DNA of 64,000 bases from positions 62,001 through 126,000 of the forward strand of contig OX457074.1 of NCBI GenBank assembly GCA_949752795.1, given 5' to 3'. The translations under genes and the position numbers were made by a program. This DNA comes from Hyperoodon ampullatus. Lineage: Eukaryota > Chordata > Mammalia > Artiodactyla > Ziphiidae. Under the pieces are notes generated by a model. It was not told the origin of the DNA. It ran no database searches and saw only the letters and a program-made list of their open reading frames with translations. Of the stretch, positions 9,330 to 22,150 are shown piece after piece (the first letter of the stretch is position 1; the number at the start of each line of letters is the position of its first letter).

Positions 9330-12300
9330 GAACGGAAACCAACCGGCAGCCTCACACCTTAGCCTCTGAAGTACCCTCATCCTAATCCGTACGCGGACAC
9401 TGACCCGCGCGTCCGCACGTGCCCCGACCCTAGCACGTGTCCGCACCCTCACCTGTGCCCTCAGCCTTGCCGTTCCCTAACCCTAACCCTAGCCCGGATT
9501 GGAAACCCACCGGCAGCCCCACACCTTAGCCTCCGCCGTACCCTCATCCTAATCCGTACGCGGACACTGACCCGCGCGTCCGCACGTGCCCCGACCCTAG
9601 CACGTGTCCGCACCCTCACCTGTGCCCTCAGCCTTGCCGTTCCCTAACCCTAACCCTAGCCCGGAACGGAAACCCACCGGCAGCCCCTCACCTTAGCCTC
9701 CGCCGTACCCTCATCCTAATCCGTACGCGGACACTGACCCGCGCGTCCGCACGTGCCCCGAACCTAGCACGTGTCCGCACCCTCACCTGTGCCCTCAGCC
9801 TTGCCGTTCCCTAACCCTAACCCTAGCCCGGACGGGAAACCCACCGGCAGCCCCACACCTTAGCCTCCGCCGTACCCTGATCCTAATCCGTACGCAGACA
9901 CTGACCCGCGCGTCCGCACGTGCCCCGACCCTAGCACGTGTCCGCACCCTCACCTGTGCCCTCAGCCTTGCCGTTCCCTAACCCTAACCCTAGCCCGGAA
10001 CGGAAACCCACCGGCAGCCCCACACCTTAGCCTCCGCCGTACCCTCATCCTAATCCGTACGCGGACACTGACCCGCGCGTCCGCACGTGCCCCGACCCTA
10101 GCACGTGTCCGCACCCTCACCTGTGCCCTTAGCCTTGCAATTCCCTAACCCTAACCCTAGCCCGGAACGGAAACCCACCGGCAGCCTCACACCTTAGCCT
10201 CCGACGTACCCTGATCCTAATCCGTACGCAGACACTGACCCGCGCTTCCGCACTTGCCCCGACCCTAGCACGTGTCCGCACCCTCACCTGTGCCCTCAGC
10301 CTTGCCGTTCCCTAACCCTAACCCTAACCGGAACGGAAACACACCGGCAGCCCCACACCTTAGCCTCCGCCGTACCCTCATCCTAATCCGTACGCGGACA
10401 CTGACCCGCGCGTCCGCACGTGCCACAACCCTAGCACGTGTCCGCACCCTCACCTGTGCCCTCAGCCTTGCCGTTCCCTAACCCTAACCCTAGCCCGGAA
10501 CGGAAACCCACCGGCAGCCCCACACCTTAGCCTCTGCCGTACCCTCATCCTAATCCGTACGCGGACACTGACCCGCGCGTCCGCACGTGCCCCGACCCTA
10601 GCACGTGTCCGCACCGTCACCTGTGCCCTCAGCCTTGCCGTTCCCTAACCCTAACCCTAGCCCGGAAGGGAAAGCCACCGGCAGCCCCACACCTTAGCCT
10701 CCGCCGTACCCTCATCCTAATCCGTACGCGGACACTGACCCGCGTGTCCGCACGTGCCCCGACCCTAGCACGTGTCCGCACCCTCACCTGTGCCCTCAGC
10801 CTTGCCATTCCCTAACCCTAACCCTAGCCCGGAACGGAAACCCACCGGCAGCCCCACACCTTAGCCTCCGCCGTACCCTCATCCTAATCCGTACGCGGAC
10901 ACTGACCCGCGCGTCCGCACGTGCCCCGACCCTAGCACGTGTCCGCACCCTCACCTGTTCCCTCAGCCTTGCCGTTCCCTAACCCTAACCCTAGCCCGGA
11001 ACAGAAACCCACCGGCAGCCCCACACCTTAGCCTCCGCCGTACCCTCATCCTAATCCGTACGCGGACACTGACCCGCGCGTCCGCACGTGCCCCGAACCT
11101 AGCACGTGTCCGCACCCTCACCTGTGCCCTCAGCCTTGTCGTTCCCTAACCCTAACCCTAGCCCGGAACGGAAACCCACCGGCAGCCCCACACCTTAGCC
11201 TCCGCCGTACCCTCATCCTAATCCGTACGCGGACACTGACCCGCGCGTCCGCACGTGCCCCGACCCTAGCACGTGTCCGCACCCTCACCTGTGCCCTCAG
11301 CCTTGCCGTTCCCTAACCCTAAACCTAGCCCGGACGGGAAACCCACCGGCAGCCCCACACCTTAGCCTCCGCCGTACCCTCATCCTAATCCGTACGCGGA
11401 CACTGACCCGCGCGTCCGCACGTGCCCCGACCCTAGCATGTGTCCGCACCCTCACCTGTGCCCTCAGCCTTGCCGTTCCCTAACCCTAACCCTAGCCCGG
11501 AACGGAAACCCACGGGCATCCCCACACCTTAGCCTCCGCCGTACCCTCATCCTAATCCGTACGCGGACACTGACCCGCGCGTCCGCACGTGCCCCGACCC
11601 TAGCACGTGTCCGCACCCTCACCTGTGCCCTCAGCCTTGCAATTCCCTAACCCTAACCCTAGCCCGGAACGGAAACCCACCGGCAGCCTCACACCTCAGC
11701 CTCCGACGTACCCTGATCCTAATCCGTACGCGGACACTGACCCGCGCTTCCGCACGTGCCCCGACCCTAGCACGTGTCCGCACCCTCACCTGTGCCCTCA
11801 GCCTTGCCGTTCCCTAACCCTAACCCTAGCCCGGAACGGAAACCCACCGGCAGCCCCACACCTTAGCCTCTGCCGTACCCTCATCCTAATCCGTACGCGG
11901 ACACTGACCCGCGCGTCCGCACATGCCCCGACCCTAGCACGTGTCCGCACCCTCACCTGTGCCCTCAGCCTTGCCGTTTCCTAACCCTAACCCTAGCCCG
12001 GATCGGAAACCCACCGGCAGCCCCACACCTTAGCCTCCGCCGTACCCTCATCCTAATCCGTACGCGGACACTGACCCGCGCGTCCGCACGTGCCCCGACC
12101 CTAGCACGTGTCCGCACCCTCACCTGTGCCCTCAGCCTTGCCGTTCCCTAACCCTAACCCTAGCCCGGAACGGAAACCAACCGGCAGCCTCACACCTTAG
12201 CCTCTGAAGTACCCTCATCCTAATCCGTACGCGGACACTGACCCGCGCGTCCGCACGTGCCCCGACCCTAGCACGTGTCCGCTCCCTCACCTGTGCCCTC

Positions 12301-13500
12301 AGCCTTGCCGTTCCCTAACCCTAACCCTAGCCCGGAACGGAAACCCACCGGCAGCCCCACACCTTAGCCTCCGCCGTACCCTCATCCTAATCCGTACGCG
12401 GACACTGACCCGCGCGTCCGCACGTGCCCCGACCCTAGCACGTGTCCGCACCCTCACCTGTGCCCTCAGCCTTGCAATTCCCTAACCCTAACCCTAGCCC
12501 GGAACGGAAACCCACCGGCAGCCTCACACCTTAGCTTCCGACGTACCCTGATCCTAATCCGTACGCGGACACTGACCCGCGCTTCGGCACGTGCCCCGAC
12601 CCTAGCACGTGTCCGCACCCTCACCTGTGCCCTCAGCCTTGCCGTTCCCTAACCCTAACCCTAGCCCGGAACGGAAACCCACCGGCAGCCCCACACCTTA
12701 GCCTCCGCCGTACCCTCATCCTAATCCGTACGCGGACACTGACCCGCGCGTCCGCCCGTGCCCCGACCCTAGCACGTGTCCGCACCCTCACCTGTGCCCT
12801 CAGCCTTGCCGTTCCCTAACCCTAACCCTAGCCCGGAACGGAAACCCACCGGCAGCCCCACACCTTAGCCTCCACCGTACCTTCATCCTAATCCGTACGC
12901 GGACACTGACCCACGCGTCCGCACGTGCCCCGACCCTAGCACGTGTCCGCACCCTCACCTGTGCCCTCAGCCTTGCCGTTCCCTAACCCTAACCCTAGCC
13001 CGGAACGGAAACCCACCGGCAGCCCCACACCTTAGCCTCCGCTGTACCCTCATCCTCATCCGTACGCGGACACTGACCCTCGCGTCCACACGTGCCCCGA
13101 CCCTAGCACGTGTCCGCACCCTCACCTGTGCCCTCAGCCTTGCCGTTCCCTAACCCTAACCCTAGCCCGGAACGGAAACCCACCGGCAGCCCCACACCTT
13201 ACCCTCCGCCGCTCCCTCATCCTCATCCATACGCGGACACTGACCCGCGCGTCCGCACGTGCCCCGACCCTAGCACGTGTCCGCACCCTCTCCTGTGCCC
13301 TCAGCCTTGCCGTTCCCTAACCCTAACCCTAGACCGGAACGGAAACCCACCGGCGGCCCCACACCTTACCCTCCGCCGTACCCTCATCCTAATCCGTACG
13401 CGGACACTGACCCGCGCGTCCGCACGTGCCCCGACCCTAGCACGTGTCCGCACCCTCACCTGTGCCCTCAGCCTTGCCGTTCCCTAACCCTAACCCTAGC
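9330..13500 (+). repeat. Direct block duplication C, copy 1
   Basis: Repeats immediately downstream. The offset is 4,174 bp up to about 12.0 kb and 4,508 bp after about 12.15 kb, so this copy is two monomers shorter. Anchors: AACCAACCGG near 9341, the 1-bp deletion monomer at 10188, CATGTGTCC at 11438, CCACGGGCATCC near 11.51 kb and cassette copy 2. Confidence 0.8.
10188..10353 (+). repeat. 166-bp monomer with 1-bp deletion (first copy)
   Basis: This is one of only two monomers that are not 167 bp. The loss is at about 10325-10330, where the CCCTAGCCCGG end of the telomere box reads CCCTAACCGG. The G4 pattern loses its fourth C tract. The monomer also has CACACC in place of CCCACC just downstream (about 10340-10345). 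The deletion changes the register, which also produces a short spurious minus-strand reading frame here. Confidence 0.9.
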
Positions 13501-13526
13501 CCGGAACGGAAACCAACCGGCAGCCT
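13026..13526 (+). repeat. Landmark three-monomer cassette, copy 2
   Basis: Same variants as copy 1 (GCCGCTCCC, CTAGACCGG, GGCGGCCCC). After it the sequence switches to an AACCAACCGG / CTCTGAAGTACC monomer, not the AAACCTAG monomers that follow most other copies. This places the edge of the 9.3-13.5 kb block at the cassette's 3' side. Confidence 0.85.
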
Positions 13527-14361
13527 CACACCTTAGCCTCTGAAGTACCCTCATCCTAATCCGTACGCGGACACTGACCCGCGCGTCCGCACGTGCCCCG
13601 ACCCTAGCACGTGTCCGCACCCTCACCTGTGCCCTCAGCCTTGCCGTTCCCTAACCCTAACCCTAGCCCGGAATGGAAACCCACCGGCAGCCCCACACCT
13701 TAGCCTCCGCCGTACCCTCATCCTAATCCGTACGCGGACACTGACCCGCGCGTCCGCACGTGCCCCGACCCTAGCACGTGTCCGCACCCTCACCTGTGCC
13801 CTCAGCCTTGCCGTTCCCTAACCCTAACCCTAGCCCGGAACGGAAACCCACCGGCAGCCCCTCACCTTAGCCTCCGCCGTACCCTCATCCTAATCCGTAC
13901 GCGGACACTGACCCGCGCGTCCGCACGTGCCCCGACCCTAGCACGTGTCCGCACCCTCACCTGTGCCCTCAGCCTTGCCGTTCCCTAACCCTAACCCTAG
14001 CCCGGAAGGGAAACCCACCGGCAGCCCCACACCTTAGCCTCCGCCGTACCCTGATCCTAATCCGTACGCAGACACTGACCCGCGCGTCCGCACGTGCCCC
14101 GACCCTAGCACGTGTCCGCACCCTCACCTGTGCCCTCAGCCTTGCCGTTCCCTAACCCTAACCCTAGCCCGGAACGGAAACCCACCGGCAGCCCCACACC
14201 TTAGCCTCCGCCGTACCCTCATCCTAATCCGTACGCGGACACTGACCCGCGCGTCCGCACGTGCCCCGACCCTAGCACGTGTCCGCACCCTCACCTGTGC
14301 CCTTAGCCTTGCAATTCCCTAACCCTAACCCTAGCCCGGAACGGAAACCCACCGGCAGCCT

Positions 14362-14527
14362 CACACCTTAGCCTCCGACGTACCCTGATCCTAATCCGTA
14401 CGCAGACACTGACCCGCGCTTCCGCACTTGCCCCGACCCTAGCACGTGTCCGCACCCTCACCTGTGCCCTCAGCCTTGCCGTTCCCTAACCCTAACCCTA
14501 ACCGGAACGGAAACACACCGGCAGCCC
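14362..14527 (+). repeat. 166-bp monomer with the same 1-bp deletion (second copy)
   Basis: It carries the same CCCTAACCGG deletion and the same neighbouring CACACC change as the monomer at 10188-10353, exactly 4,174 bp away (25 monomers minus one base). It is a duplicate of that event, carried by the 9.3-13.5 / 13.5-18.0 kb block duplication, and not an independent deletion. Confidence 0.9.
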
Positions 14528-15099
14528 CACACCTTAGCCTCCGCCGTACCCTCATCCTAATCCGTACGCGGACACTGACCCGCGCGTCCGCACGTGCCAC
14601 AACCCTAGCACGTGTCCGCACCCTCACCTGTGCCCTCAGCCTTGCCGTTCCCTAACCCTAACCCTAGCCCGGAACGGAAACCCACCGGCAGCCCCACACC
14701 TTAGCCTCTGCCGTACCCTCATCCTAATCCGTACGCGGACACTGACCCGCGCGTCCGCGCGTGCCCCGACCCTAGCACGTGTCCGCACCGTCACCTGTGC
14801 CCTCAGCCTTGCCGTTCCCTAACCCTAACCCTAGCCCGGAAGGGAAAGCCACCGGCAGCCCCACACCTTAGCCTCCGCCGTACCCTCATCCTAATCCGTA
14901 CGCGGACACTGACCCGCGTGTCCGCACGTGCCCCAACCCTAGCACGTGTCCGCACCCTCACCTGTGCCCTCAGCCTTGCCGTTCCCTAACCCTAACCCTA
15001 GCCCGGAACGGAAACCCACCGGCAGCCCCACACCTTAGCCTCCGCCGTACCCTCATCCTAATCCGTACGCGGACACTGACCCGCGCGTCCGCACGTGCC

Positions 15100-16690
15100 C
15101 CGACCCTAGCACGTGTCCGCACCCTCACCTGTTCCCTCAGCCTTGCCGTTCCCTAACCCTAACCCTAGCCCGGAACAGAAACCCACCGGCAGCCCCACAC
15201 CTTAGCCTCCGCCGTACCCTCATCCTAATCCGTACGCGGACACTGACCCGCGCGTCCGCACGTGCCCCGAACCTAGCACGTGTCCGCACCCTCACCTGTG
15301 CCCTCAGCCTTGTAGTTCCCTAACCCTAACCCTAGCCCGGAACGAAAACCCACCGGCAGCCCCACACCTTAGCCTCCGCCGTACCCTCATCCTAATCCGT
15401 ACGCGGACACTGACCCGCGCGTCCGCACGTGCCCCGACCCTAGCACGTGTCCGCACCCTCACCTGTGCCCTCAGCCTTGCCGTTCCCTAACCCTAAACCT
15501 AGCCCGGACGGGAAACCCACCGGCAGCCCCACACCTTAGCCTCCGCCGTACCCTCATCCTAATCCGTACGCGGACACTGACCCGCGCGTCCGCACGTGCC
15601 CCGACCCTAGCATGTGTCCGCACCCTCACCTGTGCCCTCAGCCTTGCCGTTCCCTAACCCTAACCCTAGCCCGGAACGGAAACCCACGGGCATCCCCACA
15701 CCTTAGCCTCCGCCGTACCCTCATCCTAATCCGTACGCGGACACTGACCCGCGCGTCCGCACGTGCCCCGACCCTAGCACGTGTCCGCACCCTCACCTGT
15801 GCCCTCAGCCTTGCAATTCCCTAACCCTAACCCTAGCCCGGAACGGAAACCCACCGGCAGCCTCACACCTCAGCCTCCGACGTACCCTGATCCTAATCCG
15901 TACGCGGACACTGACCCGCGCTTCCGCACGTGCCCCGACCCTAGCACGTGTCCGCACCCTCACCTGTGCCCTCAGCCTTGCCGTTCCCTAACCCTAACCC
16001 TAGCCCGGAATGGAAACCCACCGGCAGCCCCACACCTTAGCCTCTGCCGTACCCTCATCCTAATCCGTACGCGGACACTGACCCGCGCGTCCGCACATGC
16101 CCCGACCCTAGCACGTGTCCGCACCCTCACCTGTGCCCTCAGCCTTGCCGTTTCCTAACCCTAACCCTAGCCCGGAACGGAAACCCACCGGCAGCCCCAC
16201 ACCTTAGCCTCCGCCGTACCTTCATCCTAATCCGTACGCGGACACTGACCCGCGCGTCCGCACGTGCCCCGACCCTAGCACGTGTCCGCACCTTCTCCTG
16301 TGCCCTCAGCCTTGCCGTTCCCTAACCCTAACCCTAGACCGGATCGGAAACCCACCGGCAGCCCCACACCTTACCCTCCGCCGTACCCTCATCCTAATCC
16401 GTACGCGGACACTGACCCGCGCGTCCGCACGTGCCCCGACCCTAGCACGTGTCCACACCCTCACCTGTGCCCTCAGCCTTGCCGTTCCCTAACCCTAAAC
16501 CTAGCCCGGAACGGAAACCCACCGGCAGCCCCACACCTTAGCCTCCGCCGTACCCTCATCCTAATCCGTACGCGGACACTGACCCGCGCGTCCGCACGTG
16601 CCCCGACCCTAGCACGTGTCCGCACCCTCACCTGTGCCCTCAGCCTTGCCGTTCCCTAACCCTAACCCTAGCCCGGAACGGAAACCAACC
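15100..16690 (+). repeat. Segmental block D, copy 1
   Basis: Matches 31.97-33.56 kb at offset 16,867 bp (101 monomers). Anchors: GGAACAGAAAC at 15176, CCACGGGCATCC at 15691 and CTAGACCGGATCGG near 16340. Confidence 0.75.
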
Positions 16691-17049
16691 GGCAGCCTCA
16701 CACCTTAGCCTCTGAAGTACCCTCATCCTAATCCGTACGCGGACACTGACCCGCGCGTCCGCACGTGCCCCGACCCTAGCACGTGTCCGCTCCCTCACCT
16801 GTGCCCTCAGCCTTGCCGTTCCCTAACCCTAAACCTAGCCCGGAACGGAAACCCACCGGCAGCCCCACACCTTAGCCTCCGCCGTACCCTCATCCTAATC
16901 CGTACGCGGACACTGACCCGCGCGTCCGCACGTGCCCCGACCCTAGCACGTGTCCGCACCCTCACCTGTGCCCTCAGCCTTGCAATTCCCTAACCCTAAC
17001 CCTAGCCCGGAACGGAAACCCACCGGCAGCCTCACACCTTAGCTTCCGA

Positions 17050-20000
17050 CGTACCCTGATCCTAATCCGTACGCGGACACTGACCCGCGCTTCCGCACGT
17101 GCCCCGACCCTAGCACGTGTCCGCACCCTCACCTGTGCCCTCAGCCTTGCCGTTCCCTAACCCTAACCCTAGCCCGGAACGGAAACCCACCGGCAGCCCC
17201 ACACCTTAGCCTCCGCCGTACCCTCATCCTAATCCGTACGCGGACACTGACCCGCGCGTCCGCACGTGCCCCGACCCTAGCACGTGTCCGCACCCTCACC
17301 TGTGCCCTCAGCCTTGCCGTTCCCTAACCCTAACCCTAGCCCGGAACGGAAACCCACCGGCAGCCCCACACCTTAGCCTCCACCGTACCTTCATCCTAAT
17401 CCGTACGCGGACACTGACCCACGCGTCCGCACGTGCCCCGACCCTAGCACGTGTCCGCACCCTCACCTGTGCCCTCAGCCTTGCCGTTCCCTAACCCTAA
17501 CCCTAGCCCGGAACGGAAACCCACCGGCAGCCCCACACCTTAGCCTCCGCTGTACCCTCATCCTCATCCGTACGCGGACACTGACCCTCGCGTCCACACG
17601 TGCCCCGACCCTAGCACGTGTCCGCACCCTCACCTGTGCCCTCAGCCTTGCCGTTCCCTAACCCTAACCCTAGCCCGGAACGGAAACCCACCGGCAGCCC
17701 CACACCTTACCCTCCGCCGCTCCCTCATCCTCATCCATACGCGGACACTGACCCGCGCGTCCGCACGTGCCCCGACCCTAGCACGTGTCCGCACCCTCTC
17801 CTGTGCCCTCAGCCTTGCCGTTCCCTAACCCTAACCCTAGACCGGAACGGAAACCCACCGGCGGCCCCACACCTTACCCTCCGCCGTACCCTCATCCTAA
17901 TCCGTACGCGGACACTGACCCGCGCGTCCGCACGTGCCCCGACCCTAGCACGTGTCCGCACCCTCACCTGTGCCCTCAGCCTTGCCGTTCCCTAACCCTA
18001 AACCTAGCCCGGAACGGAAACCCACCGGCAGCCCCACACCTTAGCCTCCGCCGTACCCTCATCCTAATCCGTACGCGGACACTGACCCGCGTGTCCGCAC
18101 GTGCCACGACCCTAGCACGTGTCCGCACCCTCACCTGTGCCCTCAGCCTTGCCGTTCCCTAACCCTAACCCTAGCCGGGAACGGAAACCCACCGGCAGCC
18201 TCACACCTTAGCCTCTGACGTACCCTCATCCTAATCCGTACGCGGACACTGACCCGCGCGTCCGCACGTGCCCCGACCCTAGCACGTGTCCGCACCCTCA
18301 CCTGTGCCCTCAGCCTTGCCGTTCCCTAACCCTAACCCTAGCCCGGAACGGAAACCCACCGGCAGCCCCACACCTTAGCCTCCGCCGTACCCTCATCCTC
18401 ATCCGTACGCGGACACTGACCCGCGCGTCCGCACGTGCCCCGACCCTAGCACGTGTCCGCACCCTCTCCTGTGCCCTCAGCCTTGCCGTTCCCTAACCCT
18501 AACCCTAGCCCGGAACGGAAACCCACTGGCAGCCCCACACCTTAGCCTCCACCGTACCCTCATCCTAATCCGTACTCGGACACTGACCCGCGCGTCCGCA
18601 CGTGCCCCGACCCTAGCACGTGTCCGCACCCTCACCTGTGCCCTGAGCCTTGCCGTTCCCTAACCCTAGCCCTAGCCCAGAACGGAAACCTACCGGCAGC
18701 CCCACACCTTAGCCTCCGCCGTACCCTCATCCTAATCCGTACGCGGACACTGACCCGCGCGTCCGCACGTGCCCCGACCCTAGCACGTGTCCGCAACATC
18801 GCCTGTGCCCTCAGCCTTGCCGTTCCCTAACCCTAACCCTAGCCCGGAACGGAAACCCCCCGGCAGCCCCACACCTTAGCCTCCGCCGTACCCTCATCCT
18901 AATCCGTACGCGGACACTGACCCGCGCGTCCGCACGTGCCCTGACCCTAGCACGTGTCCGCACCCTCACCTGTGCCCTCATCCTTGCCGTTCCCTAACCC
19001 TAACCCTACCCCGGAAGGGAAACCCACTGGCAGCCCCACACCTTAGCCCCCGCCGTACCCTCATCCTTATCCGTACGCGGACACTGACCCGCGCATCCGC
19101 ACGTGCCCCGACCCTAGCACGTGTCCGCCCCCTCACCTGTGCCCTCAGCCTTGCCGTTCCCTAACCCTAACCCTAGCCCGGAACGGAAACCCACCGGCAG
19201 CCCCACACCTTAGCCTCCGCCGTACGCTCATCCTAATCCGTACGCGGACACTGACCCACACGTCCGCACGTGCCCCGACCCTAGCACGTGTCCGCACCCT
19301 CACCTGTGCCCTCAGCCTTGCCGTTCCCTAACCCTAACCCTAGCCCGGAACGGAAACCCACCGGCAGCCCCACACCTTAGCCCCCGCCGTACCCTCATCC
19401 TAATCCGTACGCGGACACTGACCCGCGCGTCCGCACGTGCCCCGACCCTAGCACGTGTCCGCACCCTCACCTGTGCCCTCAGCCTTGCCGTTCCCTAACC
19501 CTAACCCTAGCCCGGAAGGGAAACCCACTGGCAGCCCCACACCTTAGCCCCCGCCGTACCCTCATCCTAATCCGTACGCGGACACTGACCCGCGCGTCCG
19601 CACGTGCACCGACCCTAGCACGTGTCCGCACCCTCACCTGTGCCCTCAGCCTTGCCGTTCCCTAACCCTAACCCTAGCCCGGAACGGAAACCCACCGGCA
19701 GACCCACACCTTAGCCTCCGCCGTACCCTCATCCTCATCCGTACGCGGACACTGACCCGCGCGTCCGCACGTGCCCCGACCCTAGCACGTGTCCGCACCC
19801 TCACCTGTGCCCTCAGCCTTGCCGTTCCCTAACCCTAACCCTAGCCCGGAACGGAAACCCACCGGCAGCCCCACACCTTACCCTCCGCCGTACCCTCATC
19901 CTCATCTGTACGCGGACACTGACCCGCACGTACGCACGTGCCCCAACCCTAGCACGTGTCCGCACCCTCACCTGTGCCCTCAGCCTTGCCGTTCCCTAAC

Positions 20001-22150
20001 CCTAACCCTAGCCCGGATTGGAAACCCACCGGCAGCCCCACACCTTAGCCTCCGCCGTACCCTCATCCTAATCCGTACGCGGACAATAACCCGCGCGTCC
20101 GCACGTGCCCCGACCCTAGCACGTGTCCGCACCCTCACCTGTGCCCTCAGCCTTGCCGTTCCCTAACCCTAACCCTAGCCCGGAACGGAAACCCACCGGC
20201 AGCCCCACACCTTAGCCTCCGCCGTACCCTCATCCTAATCCGTACGCGGACACTGACCCGCGCGTCCGCACGTGCCCCGACCCTAGGACGTATCTGCACC
20301 CTCCCCTGTGCCCTCAGCCTTGCCGTTCCCTAACCCTAACCCTAGCCCGGAAGGGAAACCCACCGGCCGCCCCACACCTTAGCCTCCGCCGTACCCTCAT
20401 CCTAATCCGTACGCGGACACTGACCCGCGCTTCCGCACGTGCCCCGACCCTAGCACGTGTCCGCACCCTCACCTGTGCCCTCAGCCTTGCCGTTCCCTAA
20501 CCCTAACCCTAGCCCGGAACGGAAACCCACCGGCAGCCCCACACCTTAGCCTCCGCCGTACCCACATCCTAATCCGTACGCGGACACTGACCCGCGCGTC
20601 CGCACGTGCCCCGACCCTAGCACGTGTCCGCACCCTCACCTGTGCCCTCAGCCTTGCCGTTCCCTAACCCTAACCCTAGCCCGGAACGGAAACCCACCGG
20701 CAGCCCCACACCTTAGCCTCCGCCGTACCCTCATCTTAATCCGTACGCGGACACTGACCCGCGCGTCCGCACGTGCCCCGACCCTACCACGTGTCCGCAC
20801 CCTCACCTGTTCCCTCAGCCTTGCCGTTCCCTAACCCTAACCCTAGCCCGGAACGGAAACCCACCGGCAGCCCCACACCTTAGCCTCCGCCATACCCTCA
20901 TCCTAATCCGTACGCGGACACTGACCCGCGCGTTCGCACGTGCCCCGACCCTAGCACGTGTCCGCAACCTCACCTGTGCCCTCAGCCTTGCCGTTCCCTA
21001 ACCCTAACCCTAGCCCGGAACGGAAACCCACCGGCAGCCCCACACCTTAGCCTCCGCCGTACCTTCATCCTAATCCGTACGCGGACACTGACCCGCGAGT
21101 CTGCACGTGCCCCGAACCTAGCACGTGTCCGCACCCTCACCTGTGCCCTCAGCCTTGCCGTTCCCTAACCCTAACCCTAGCCCGGAAGGGAAACCCACCG
21201 GCAGCCCCACACCTTAGCCTCCGCCGTACCCTCATCCTAATCCGTACGCGGACACTGACCCGCGCGTCCGCACGTGCCCCGACCCTAGCACGTGTCCGCA
21301 CCCTCACCTGTGCCCTCAGCCTTGCCGTTCCCTAACCCTAACCCTAGCCCGGAACGGAAACCCACCGGCAGCCCCACACCTTAGCCTCCGCCGTACACTC
21401 ATCCTAATCCGTACGCGGACACTGACCCGCGCGTCCGCACGTGCCCCGACCCTAGCACGTGTCCGCACCCTCACCTGTTCCCTCAGCCTTGCCGTTCCCT
21501 AACCCTAACCCTAGCCCGGAACGGAAACCCACCGGCAGCCCCACACCTTAGCCTCCGCCGTACCCTCATCCTAATCCGTACGCGGACACTGACCCGCGCG
21601 TCCGCACGTGCCCCGACCCTAGCACGTGTCCGCATCCTCACCTGTGCCCTCAGCCTTGCCGTTCCCTAACCCTAACCCTAGCCCGGAACAGAAACCCACC
21701 GGCAGCCCCACACCTTAGCCTCCGCCGTACCCTCATCCTAATCCGTACGCGGACACTGACCCGCGCGTCCGCACCTGCCCCGACCCTAGCACGTGTCCGC
21801 ACCCTCACCTGTGCCCTCAGCTTTGCCGTTCCCTAACCCTAACCCTAGCCCGGAACGGAAACCCACCGGCAGCCCCACACCTTAGTCTCCGCCGTACCCT
21901 CATCCTAATCCGTACGCGGACACTGACCCGCGCGTCCGCACGTGCCCCGACCCTAGCACGTGTCCGCACCCTCACCTGTGCCCTTAGCATTGCAATTCCC
22001 TAACCCTAACCCTAGCCCGGAACGGAAACCCACCGGCAGCCTCACACCTTAGCCTCCGACGTACCCTGATCCTACTCCGTACGCGGACACTGACCCGCGC
22101 TTCCGCACTTGCCCCGACCCTAGCACGTGTCCGCACCCTCACCTGTGCCC
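17050..22150 (+). repeat. Segmental block E, copy 1
   Basis: Matches 34.25-39.35 kb at offset 17,201 bp (103 monomers). Anchors: cassette copy 3, ACGTATCTG at 20287 (here mutated to GACGTATCTG), GCCATACC at 20889 and CAGCTTTGCC near 21820. Confidence 0.85.
17534..18034 (+). repeat. Landmark three-monomer cassette, copy 3
   Basis: Shares GCCGCTCCC, CTAGACCGG and GGCGGCCCC with copies 1 and 2 and is followed by the same run of variant monomers as copy 1. It lies 27 monomers (minus 1 bp) from copy 2 and 98 monomers (minus 2 bp) from copy 1. Confidence 0.85.

Larger units (their letters stand above)
13504..18010 (+). repeat. Direct block duplication C, copy 2
   Basis: Copy of 9.33-13.5 kb, with two extra monomers at about 16.2-16.6 kb that carry CTAGACCGGATCGG and CCTTAC. 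In copy 1 this place holds a single monomer with CCCGGATCGG (near 12000), which looks like a recombinant of the flanking units. Confidence 0.8.

Noticed and set aside
10265..10453. 62-codon minus-strand frame, repeated at 14439, and a 66-codon one at 36207
   Set aside because: The first two exist only because the 1-bp deletion in the 166-bp monomers shifts the frame. The third arises from point changes in satellite units. All are arginine- or glycine-rich translations of the repeat.
11438..11650. 70-codon + strand frames starting at ATG (also at 15612, 46173, 46340, 58364, 58531, 58698)
   Set aside because: The ATG is produced by a C-to-T change in CACGTG (CATGTG or CATGAG) and the frame ends at the next telomere box. 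It is the same satellite translation in another frame.
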